Shown here one piece after another: positions 38,295 through 45,439 of a DNA stretch of 64,000 nucleotides. The DNA comes from Polynucleobacter antarcticus (GTDB lineage: Bacteria; Pseudomonadota; Gammaproteobacteria; Burkholderiales; Burkholderiaceae). Position numbers and translations under genes: made by a program. The stretch is taken from positions 1,116,001 to 1,180,000 of the forward strand of contig NZ_CP028941.1 of assembly GCF_013307245.1 (NCBI RefSeq). The letters run 5' to 3'. Each line of letters opens with the position of its first letter. Position 1 is the first letter of the stretch. The notes beneath the pieces were generated by a model. The model ran no database searches. It was not told where the DNA came from and worked only from the letters and a program-made list of their open reading frames with translations.

Positions 38295-40230
38295 TACCTG
38301 TCTCCTCTTTTAATAAATTACTGTTATTACTTGTTTCGATATTTACTCTTTGGCGCCGTTCTGAAAAGAGATTGATTCCTAAGCTGGGATCAACATAACC
38401 CTCTGCTTGCTTTTCAATATTTGGCATAAATAGATTTGAATCGATACGATCGTCATACCGCAAGAGCGTTTCGCGTAGGAGATTACGGATATGTTCGTAA
38501 TCCATTCCTCTGGCTTGTAGGTTTTGCATCTGTATTGATAGATTTGTAATCATGGGTAGGACCTTGAGCCAACCCTCTTTTTCTTCTATGCCATCAGGTG
38601 CGCCAGTAGTGCCTGCGCGTATACGTAGATCTACTAGGTCAAAGATCTTCTCTTTGGTGAGCTCAGGCCAATCAAAGGTTTTTTCTTGGGTGATGGTTAA
38701 CTTGCCATCTAGCATCGTGGTCTTACTCAGTGGCGCTCCCATATAGCGCTCTACTTGCTCTTTGGAGAGTTCTTGTAAGAGCACTTGGGCACTGTATTGC
38801 GCTATCTCTTGTAACCAATCTTCGATCTGGTCTTTGAATTCGAATACGCGCCCAGATAAGGCTCTTTGCAAGATATTGGCTTCAGTGGCGGTCTTGGGTC
38901 GCACTACCGTTGATCGGGCAGCATCTTGTAAGCCTGTGACTTGCTCCCAGTCATAGCGCACTGCGCTGGTGTCATACACAATCGGATCGATCTTGGGGTG
39001 ACCTCTCGGAATGATCACTTGGTTTAAAGGTTTACCTTCGGTATCGACGATGGTAATTTCGCCAAAACGACTATCTGAATGCTTCTTGATAGTTTTTTCG
39101 TTTATGTCAGCCGAGGCTACCCATCCCGGTATACAGAGGTCTCTATGTTGATTAAATCGATCTCGTGTTTCGTTATGCTCTTCTTGTAGGCGCTCAGTTA
39201 GATCGACCAAGCTTGGACCAACAAATTGGCCATCGACAACTTGGTATGGAAGTAGAAAGAATGGATACCAGCGCTCTCCTGCCCTTGGTGGTGAATAGGG
39301 TTCACGTAGCCATTCATTCGCGCCCTCTACCATGGTGTACACACGTTGGGTTGTTCTATCCCAGATCTCTAGTACTGCTATTTGTTGATCATCAGCCACT
39401 GGGGCTGTGCTGGCATCTAAGTGCATGGAGGCTAAACGCTTAGCCTTTTTGTATGAGAACTCCCCTTGCCCTGGTTGATACATCTTTGCGCTAGCTAGGT
39501 TCTTTTTATAAAGGGCTTCTGCTTGACCGCGTTTCATGGGGATAACTTGGCAGATCCAGTCGGCATCTAGATAATCCCAAAACTCACAGATAGAGGGGTC
39601 AATCAGAAGGTTCTCGGTCAGTACCCGATCAATGACAAGCCCTTCAGCTGCATGCACTTCAGTTTGTTCTTGTAGAGATTGAATAAGCTCTTCTAGCTCT
39701 GCCTTCTTACTGGCTTGCTTAGATTGATCATCTCTAAGGCCTCGTTCTAACTCTTCTATGGCTAGCAGGTTCTCTTGGGCATCGTTGATGCGTCCCTGTA
39801 TGTACCCATCCTTACTGGGATCTCGTTGATACATCACTTTGAGTATTCCAAAGCTACAGGTCAGAGCTGCCCTTACGGTGGCTTTTGCTCGGTTCTTGAG
39901 TTGGGCATGCTCTAGGGATTTATTGGTGACTTTCTCCAGCGTATTGCAAAAGAGCTTGATATCCGCGCCCGCATGGGATGGGGCAATGGAGATCTCTGGG
40001 TTACGCGCATAGACGTTAGGTAGAACTGCGGAGATCGTGCCATGAATGAGGTTGGCTCGTAAGCTATAAAAGTCTTTACTTGTGGGGTCGGCATTCCAAT
40101 TAAACCCAGCTACCGTATTGCGGTTATGTCTTACGCGCTTATGAAATGTCGCCCAGTGAGCACGCGCATGGGTAATGCGGGCGATCCATTTTTGTTGAAG
40201 GATTGTGGAGGCTTGGGTCTGCTTAGGCAC
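38278..40230 (-). CDS. Portal protein
   Basis: The 650-residue product has the layout of podovirus-type portals: an N-terminal domain with GTISAVLPNVYARNPEISI, a stem region with PFFLLPYQVVDGQFVGPSLVDLTERLQEEHNETRDRF, and a C-terminal helical part. The start is GTG at 40230, immediately after AGGGG, so spacing is tight; no other start fits. It forms the DNA entry vertex with terminase. Confidence 0.8.
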   Translation of the reverse strand: MPKQTQASTILQQKWIARITHARAHWATFHKRVRHNRNTVAGFNWNADPTSKDFYSLRANLIHGTISAVLPNVYARNPEISIAPSHAGADIKLFCNTLEKVTNKSLEHAQLKNRAKATVRAALTCSFGILKVMYQRDPSKDGYIQGRINDAQENLLAIEELERGLRDDQSKQASKKAELEELIQSLQEQTEVHAAEGLVIDRVLTENLLIDPSICEFWDYLDADWICQVIPMKRGQAEALYKKNLASAKMYQPGQGEFSYKKAKRLASMHLDASTAPVADDQQIAVLEIWDRTTQRVYTMVEGANEWLREPYSPPRAGERWYPFFLLPYQVVDGQFVGPSLVDLTERLQEEHNETRDRFNQHRDLCIPGWVASADINEKTIKKHSDSRFGEITIVDTEGKPLNQVIIPRGHPKIDPIVYDTSAVRYDWEQVTGLQDAARSTVVRPKTATEANILQRALSGRVFEFKDQIEDWLQEIAQYSAQVLLQELSKEQVERYMGAPLSKTTMLDGKLTITQEKTFDWPELTKEKIFDLVDLRIRAGTTGAPDGIEEKEGWLKVLPMITNLSIQMQNLQARGMDYEHIRNLLRETLLRYDDRIDSNLFMPNIEKQAEGYVDPSLGINLFSERRQRVNIETSNNSNLLKEETGNDTGG

Positions 40231-40277
40231 CCCTATTTATAAATTCAGCATGAATGCATTAGGAATTTATTGCGGAT

Positions 40278-40784
40278 TTATCTTCCCTCAAAATGCGTCA
40301 ATAATTTATCAAGCTCCACTAAAAAAACTCTAGCTTTCTCCACTACTTCTCGTGAAAAACATGACTCATAGTGTCGCCACTCAGTCATGTCTGCATTTGT
40401 ATGCGACTGAAGAGTCCTCTTGCAGTCCTTGGAGCTTGTTGACGCAGGCATTTTTAGCATGCTCAGCAGTAAACCTTCTAAGCACGGCTTTGAACCAAGC
40501 ATCAAAATGCCGTGGTCCTTGGCAGTTTTTTTAAGCTCAGCAGGCCATGCAAGGTCCGTATCCAATAGAACAATTTTCTTGTCATAGTTATTTAGCCTCG
40601 TAAATCGAATGACTTGAGTCACAATGCTAATTGGGCTACCTCCCTGAGCATTTCTGATAGTGACAGAGACCCCCTCATTATCAGAGCAGTAGATATTTCT
40701 GAGGTGTCGCAAAAAAGCCTCTTCACAATCTCCCTCCCCCATCACAAGCAGCGTTTTACGCTGATAACGAATTCTTTTGATCAT
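40278..40784 (-). CDS. RloB-like TOPRIM protein (AbiLii/PARIS effector-type)
   Basis: The 168-residue protein has the RloB-type TOPRIM pattern. The catalytic Glu is in MGEGDCEEAFLRHL (about residue 17), the DxD in KKIVLLDTDLAW (residues 75 and 77), and the conserved SKPCLEGLLLSML further on. RloB proteins pair with AAA ATPases in AbiL, and AriB is the TOPRIM effector of PARIS. It follows the ATPase by eight bases. Phage-triggered toxicity is inferred from family and pairing. Confidence 0.78.
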   Translation of the reverse strand: MIKRIRYQRKTLLVMGEGDCEEAFLRHLRNIYCSDNEGVSVTIRNAQGGSPISIVTQVIRFTRLNNYDKKIVLLDTDLAWPAELKKTAKDHGILMLGSKPCLEGLLLSMLKMPASTSSKDCKRTLQSHTNADMTEWRHYESCFSREVVEKARVFLVELDKLLTHFEGR

Positions 40785-40792
40785 TTAAAAAA

Positions 40793-41977
40793 TCAGACCC
40801 GTGGTATGGCGCCATAAGCACCAGCCATATACTTCGCATACAAATTATCGTCAGCTCTTACGCCTTTCACGCTATCTAAACGCCACGCATCGCTGACGCA
40901 CTCTGAGTTTTTTTCAACCAATACAACTTGTGACTTGTGTAGGAGACTCAACACCTCAACTGAGTGGCAGGTGAAGATAATCTGGGCATTTTTTGGATTA
41001 GTCTTTTTTGAGAAGAATAAATTCAGTATCGGATGAAGCATATGGGGATGTAGGTCTGCTTCGAGCTCGTCAATGATTGCAAGACCACCGTTATTTAATA
41101 CTGGCAATATTCTTGAGAGCAATAGGTAAGCCCCCTGAGTTCCGCTAGACTCATGTTTGAATATTAGCGCATGCTCAACGCCATTGATCTTGTGCATTCC
41201 GATAGGGACAAATATGTCCTCCTCTTTACCGGATTCTTGAGTGTGAATCTGCTTCTCAATCTTGATACTCGAGAGTCCTAAATCCCAGTCACATAAGAGC
41301 TGATTCATTTGAGTACGAATATCTTCATTTCCTGCATACATTGCAGAAGCACTAATAATTTGAATATCATCCAAATACTGGCGGCCTAATATATTGACAT
41401 TGCTAGATACAAATCCCGAAACTATCTGCAATGCTAGAGGAACCTCATATTGAGCAGCAGTTGCGATTAGCGAAGCATTCTCACGAACTTTCTCGGCCTC
41501 CTTTTGCAAAAGACCAAACTGCTTCTGCTTGATATTGTATTTTTTATCTTCCTCGTCCCAATCTCTAGTGAAGACGTAAGAAAACGCACGACTTTGCTTG
41601 CAATATAAAGACTCAGAATAAACACGATGTTCATCAGCATCCAGAGAGTATCTCCACTCCTTTTCGTCCATCTCAAATTCAACTTCAAAATGGCTTGGCT
41701 CACCTTTGGCTAAAAAGTGAGCTACCAGAGGAATTGGTGCATCCACCCTACTTTGAAACGAATGCTTAATGAACCAATCCAAAAATGCTATTGATTTGAT
41801 AAGGGCAGTCTTTCCGCTTGCATTTGGCCCGATAATTGCCATTGCTTTGGATAATCTGTTCTCGTGTATGGTGCTAAATGAGCGATCATCTATAGGAACA
41901 TGCTGACTCATCTTCATCGAAATATGAGCTTCTTCCAAAAAAGACTGAAAATTCTTGATTTTGATTGAATGAAGCAT
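40793..41977 (-). CDS. AAA ATPase, RloA/AbiLi-like
   Basis: The 394-residue protein has an OLD/SMC-like ATPase layout: N-terminal KIKNFQSFLEEAHISM, Walker A IGPNASGKTALIKSI (about residues 49-63), an ABC-signature-like SSGTQGAYLLL, and Walker B GGLAIIDELEADLHPHML near residue 300. Together with the following RloB-like gene it forms a two-gene defence candidate of the AbiL or PARIS kind. It is located between portal and the lipoprotein module of the element. Confidence 0.8.
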   Translation of the reverse strand: MLHSIKIKNFQSFLEEAHISMKMSQHVPIDDRSFSTIHENRLSKAMAIIGPNASGKTALIKSIAFLDWFIKHSFQSRVDAPIPLVAHFLAKGEPSHFEVEFEMDEKEWRYSLDADEHRVYSESLYCKQSRAFSYVFTRDWDEEDKKYNIKQKQFGLLQKEAEKVRENASLIATAAQYEVPLALQIVSGFVSSNVNILGRQYLDDIQIISASAMYAGNEDIRTQMNQLLCDWDLGLSSIKIEKQIHTQESGKEEDIFVPIGMHKINGVEHALIFKHESSGTQGAYLLLSRILPVLNNGGLAIIDELEADLHPHMLHPILNLFFSKKTNPKNAQIIFTCHSVEVLSLLHKSQVVLVEKNSECVSDAWRLDSVKGVRADDNLYAKYMAGAYGAIPRV

Positions 41978-42294
41978 TTATGTCATATTCCTTTAATTTA
42001 AACAATATTTTGTTGAAATTGATTGTAAACGAATATATTAGACCTGCCAATAGCTGGTTAATAGCCCTAAATTGCGGTCAAACTGTTTTTTGGGGAATAA
42101 TTGGATCAGTGACGGGGCGGAATAAGTAATTACACACCCAAGTGGCTTGCGACAAATTCCGTCATTATCGTAAGCGCGTTGTAAACGCGCCAAGTTTGGG
42201 TACCGCATTCTTCTAAATTGATCTGTGTCTATGAATAGATACAAATAGTAATGGGCTCATGAGCTTCATTTCAACGTCTCATTGCTAGCAATCC
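41978..42294. other. Segment without convincing gene
   Basis: About 317 bases before the AAA ATPase. A TTG-started frame (42038-42244) of 68 codons lacks a ribosome-binding site and known motifs. The segment probably contains the promoter of the ATPase/RloB pair. GCGCG-TTGTAAA-CGCGC at about 42176-42192 is a small hairpin. Confidence 0.3.
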
Positions 42295-42498
42295 CTACTC
42301 CAGAATACGAACCACCTTACTTGTACTGTCATGATAGGTAAGCTCAAGATCATAAGCTCCAATAATCTGAGCGGATACCAAGTTACTTCCCGTGATGGGA
42401 ATACTGATCTGTAGGCCAAAGTCCTCATCCTCTAACTCCAAAACTTCTGCATCCTTATTAATTGAAACGATCTTAAATGCACTGATTTGTTCTGCCAT
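42295..42498 (-). CDS. Small protein of unknown function
   Basis: The 67-residue product (AEQISAFKIVSINKDAEVLE at the start, SKVVRILE at the end) is acidic and predicted beta-rich. It has no membrane segment. The ATG has a weak leader. It is downstream of the lipoprotein pair in the same direction. No family is recognised. Confidence 0.45.
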   Translation of the reverse strand: MAEQISAFKIVSINKDAEVLELEDEDFGLQISIPITGSNLVSAQIIGAYDLELTYHDSTSKVVRILE

Positions 42499-42531
42499 GA
42501 TTTATTTAGTCAACGTTTTTAATCAACGCTT

Positions 42532-42981
42532 TTAATCAACATTATTGGCCGTTAAGAACATGGACTTTTGAAGGGATACAAAGAAATCTTGGTATGGCTT
42601 AGGATCTGTCACAGCCATATTGTTGTATTGAGCATTAGCCCGAACGATCATATTCTTGCCCGAGGCTCCTGGACGCACTGATACAGTCATTCTTAAGGCA
42701 TACCCACTTAACTTGGTAGCTGATACAGAGCCAAGCTCTAGGTCAGCCTTATCCACTACGAATCCTAAATCCTGTAATGTAGCAATAACTGTGCGCATGG
42801 TCTTTGTCTTGTCCGTAGTGTCAAAGGCGCGTGATTGAATAGCTCTAAGTTCCACTGAAGTCTGCCCATCAGCAGAAGAGTCTAAAACTCGCTCTTTCAT
42901 GGTCTGACAGCCAGTTAACAGCACGGTAGAAGTAGTAATCGCTATTAGGGTGATTCGCACTGCTGTAGATTTATTCAACAT
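42532..42981 (-). CDS. Lipoprotein, paralogue of the upstream gene
   Basis: From the ATG at 42981 the product is 149 residues with a lipobox (STVLLTGCQT) near residue 25. The C-terminus YQDFFVSLQKSMFLTANNVD resembles that of the preceding gene (YKEFYDKLSKSIFLQAQNVE), so the two are paralogues. The start overlaps the upstream stop by eleven bases. Exported to an envelope location; function unknown. Confidence 0.68.
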   Translation of the reverse strand: MLNKSTAVRITLIAITTSTVLLTGCQTMKERVLDSSADGQTSVELRAIQSRAFDTTDKTKTMRTVIATLQDLGFVVDKADLELGSVSATKLSGYALRMTVSVRPGASGKNMIVRANAQYNNMAVTDPKPYQDFFVSLQKSMFLTANNVD

Positions 42982-43573
42982 TTTGAGCCTGTAAGAAGAT
43001 GGATTTGGATAGCTTGTCGTAGAACTCTTTATAGATCTCTGGGTCATTGACCCCTTCAATCTTTGTCAGAATTCCTCTTTGATTCCAAACCAATCTTTGG
43101 AAGGTAACCCTCACTACAAAGCCACTGCCAGCTTCGACGGGTTGATCAAACTTAATGTTTTTACCCGCCTTGGTCTCTACGGTTACACGAATAGGATCAT
43201 TAGTTACAGCAGGCTTGGTAACGAGTGAAGCTCGAATCTTTTGATCCTTGTCATAAGTTACCGCAGCCGCCCCAAATAAAACACCTAATAGAATGGCGCC
43301 GGCAATTTGTCCACCATCCGTCGCATCTCTGCTCTTAGAGGCCACAATGACACCAAGGGGCACTTGTGACTCATCTAAGTTAAAACCCATGTCTTGTAAT
43401 ACATTAGAGGATGCGCTTAGTAGCTCTTTTTCACTCTTGATGTCGTATTTACGAGATTGAATCTGACGATTAGCTAGCGTATCAGGTTGCATTTGCAGTG
43501 CTTCTGGCGGGATCGTTGCCGCGCAACCTGCGAGCATAGACACAATACATAGGCTAGCTATGATTTTTTTCAT
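42971..43573 (-). CDS. Lipoprotein with glycine-rich membrane loop
   Basis: The 200-residue protein has a lipoprotein signal (ASLCIVSMLAGCAAT). The middle has GGQIAGAILLGVLFGAAAVTY, a glycine/alanine hydrophobic stretch. The C-terminal part matches the next gene in sequence. Between OMP-type and BamE-like genes, it seems part of an envelope module carried by the element. Function unknown. Confidence 0.7.
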   Translation of the reverse strand: MKKIIASLCIVSMLAGCAATIPPEALQMQPDTLANRQIQSRKYDIKSEKELLSASSNVLQDMGFNLDESQVPLGVIVASKSRDATDGGQIAGAILLGVLFGAAAVTYDKDQKIRASLVTKPAVTNDPIRVTVETKAGKNIKFDQPVEAGSGFVVRVTFQRLVWNQRGILTKIEGVNDPEIYKEFYDKLSKSIFLQAQNVE

Positions 43574-43586
43574 TGAGTTAGCCTAC

Positions 43587-44009
43587 TTAGAATTTAGAGG
43601 TGTTGTACGCGAAATCTCTAACCATGCCTTTTTCATCAAACTTGATGACGATGGTTAATGTTTTCTGAGTACGGCTTGCCACGGCGTTTCTATCAGCAGG
43701 GAGCCAAAAGAATGAGCGTCCTGTAGATTCTGATCCCATTGCTTCAGTTGAGACCTTGTCGTAAACCCAAGATTCACGCCTTTTATCATCTGTAGTCACC
43801 ATATTGGGGGAGCCTAAAATAGTGACAACATCAGAAGAGCTCATACCTATTTTGATTTCTTTTTGTACTTTGGCAATAGAAAGGTTATCGCCCTCGCCTT
43901 TTGCGGCATTCATATCCTTTGCTTGATCTGAAAGTGATGTTGGGTAGCAGCCTACAAGTAAATAAGCAGATGCTAATAAAGATATTGCCGCAATAATATT
44001 TCTTAACAT
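43587..44009 (-). CDS. BamE/SmpA-like lipoprotein
   Basis: The 140-residue protein has a lipobox (YLLVGCYP) and the SmpA/OmlA-type core KVQKEIKIGMSSSDVVTILGSPNMVTTDD, followed by SWVYDK and KTLTIVIKFDEKGMVRDF. This matches the fold of BamE, a subunit of the outer-membrane protein assembly machine. A second copy carried by a phage could change OMP assembly; that is inference. Confidence 0.75.
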   Translation of the reverse strand: MLRNIIAAISLLASAYLLVGCYPTSLSDQAKDMNAAKGEGDNLSIAKVQKEIKIGMSSSDVVTILGSPNMVTTDDKRRESWVYDKVSTEAMGSESTGRSFFWLPADRNAVASRTQKTLTIVIKFDEKGMVRDFAYNTSKF

Positions 44010-44024
44010 TTAAACCTTTAATAT

Positions 44025-44046
44025 AAAAAAGGGGCTCCATAGCCCC
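44025..44046 (-). terminator. Terminator after the outer-membrane-protein gene
   Basis: On the minus strand GGGGCT-ATGG-AGCCCC is followed by six T. It lies about 14 bases after the OMP stop and 16 before the start of the BamE-like gene. Confidence 0.8.
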
Positions 44047-44059
44047 TATTACCGAGTAA

Positions 44060-44770
44060 TTAAAACTTGTATCCAATACCAACAAGAAAGTTAGTTACAT
44101 TGGCGCTGATTGTTGAATTTTGTGATAGCCGATAGGTACCAGCTGATACCGTTTCATTTGAAGTGTTATTGCTGTAGCTTGCATAATTAACCTCACCGAA
44201 GCCATACAAACCACCAGTAATAAATTGCTTATATCCTAGGCCTAGGGAGTAGCCAGTTAAGTTACTTGTCGAGGAGCTTCCGCCATTAATTTGAGCTTTA
44301 ACTGAGGCGCCTGTAAATCCCACTTTGCCGTACAGTAATCCATCCTTACCGATTGGAGTTGCTGGCGATAAAAATATATTGTATGAATTTTCTTTATTGT
44401 ATTGACCGTTAGCAGATCCCAATTGTGCGTTACTTCCGCTGTAGTTTGCCTTTGTGCCAGCAATTGGAGAATACTCAGCACCCAGCCCTAGTAAAAAATC
44501 TTTTGAAAATGCATAGTTATATCCAATTGTTACTGTTCCTGCAAAACTATTTGAATTACTAACGCTTGATGAAAAAGGGTAAGAACCAACCGCAGGGCCT
44601 GTACCAGTGACATTTATATTGCCAAGACTCAGAGATGGAGAAACCATTTCGTAACCAATACCAGCCTGTCCATAAAAGCCTTCAAACGTTGGGCTTGATT
44701 GAGCGTGACTTGCTGTACTTGCTACCGCTAATAATCCTGATGTCAGTAAGATTTTTGAAATTATTTTCAT
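44060..44770 (-). CDS. Opa-like outer-membrane beta-barrel protein
   Basis: From the ATG at 44770, behind a strong AAGGAGAGG site, the product is 236 residues. A signal peptide (ILLTSGLLAVASTASHAQ) is followed by repeated beta hairpins of an 8-strand barrel: FEGFYGQAGIGYE, AGTVTIGYNYAF, YSLGLGYKQF, and C-terminal NFLVGIGYKF with terminal Phe. Such proteins often act as adhesins or receptors. A phage-borne copy could affect superinfection, which is inference. Confidence 0.78.
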   Translation of the reverse strand: MKIISKILLTSGLLAVASTASHAQSSPTFEGFYGQAGIGYEMVSPSLSLGNINVTGTGPAVGSYPFSSSVSNSNSFAGTVTIGYNYAFSKDFLLGLGAEYSPIAGTKANYSGSNAQLGSANGQYNKENSYNIFLSPATPIGKDGLLYGKVGFTGASVKAQINGGSSSTSNLTGYSLGLGYKQFITGGLYGFGEVNYASYSNNTSNETVSAGTYRLSQNSTISANVTNFLVGIGYKF

Positions 44771-44874
44771 TGTTACCTCTCCTTTTAAAAACCTAGTATC
44801 GGGAGGTGTGCTAAGAACAGCAATAAAATTCAAACATGATTAATATGCAAATAAGATATGTATATTTTTGTTAC

Positions 44875-45210
44875 CTAATCAAAAAAATGTTTACCTAATT
44901 CATTAATGAGTTTTTTCAACTTATCAGTTGGCTTGAGTAGCCTTTGGCGCTTGTCTTGAGTGTCTTGCTCCAATACAACCCAGCCATGCTTAATCAAATG
45001 ATTTAAGTGCTTGCGTGTGTTGAGCATACTTTGAGTTGATTGGGTGCAAACCTCTTTGATCGTCGTCGGCTTGTTCTTTAGGTTCGACTCTAGGATGCGT
45101 AAAAGTAAATCATAGGTCACTAGAGAGTGGCCGTTGTAAAGAGACTGATCTAGATACTTTTTGACACTTACTATTTTTCTTAAATTTTCTACGTATTCCA
45201 CTTTCTTCAT
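44875..45210 (-). CDS. Winged-helix regulator
   Basis: This 111-residue protein has a winged-HTH pattern: LLLRILESNLKNKPTTIKEVCTQSTQSMLNTRKHLNHLIKHGWVVLEQDTQDKRQRLLKPT. This fits a MarR-like DNA-binding fold. The AGAGGG ribosome-binding site is close to the ATG. It lies before the envelope genes and after terminase, so it might control them. Specific ligand or target unknown. Confidence 0.65.
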   Translation of the reverse strand: MKKVEYVENLRKIVSVKKYLDQSLYNGHSLVTYDLLLRILESNLKNKPTTIKEVCTQSTQSMLNTRKHLNHLIKHGWVVLEQDTQDKRQRLLKPTDKLKKLINELGKHFFD

Positions 45211-45439
45211 CCCTCTATGTATAAAGATTGTTTATAAAAAAATCTATAAAAGAAATAGAAGATAAGTTGAACAATTAAATATGCATAGTTACGTTGTCTA
45301 TTTCCCATTTGCTTTCTTTGGGTGAAATCAGATTAGTAACTTGGTGGCTCGTTGATTGAGCTAGTGGAAAAGTTCCAACGTTTAGAACCACTGTTCGTTT
45401 GTACAGTTATTTTATTTTTTAAATTTATGTTTCAGACTT

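Noticed and set aside
42038..42244. 68-codon minus-strand frame after the AAA ATPase start
   Set aside because: TTG start without ribosome-binding site, no family features; kept only as an unexplained segment.
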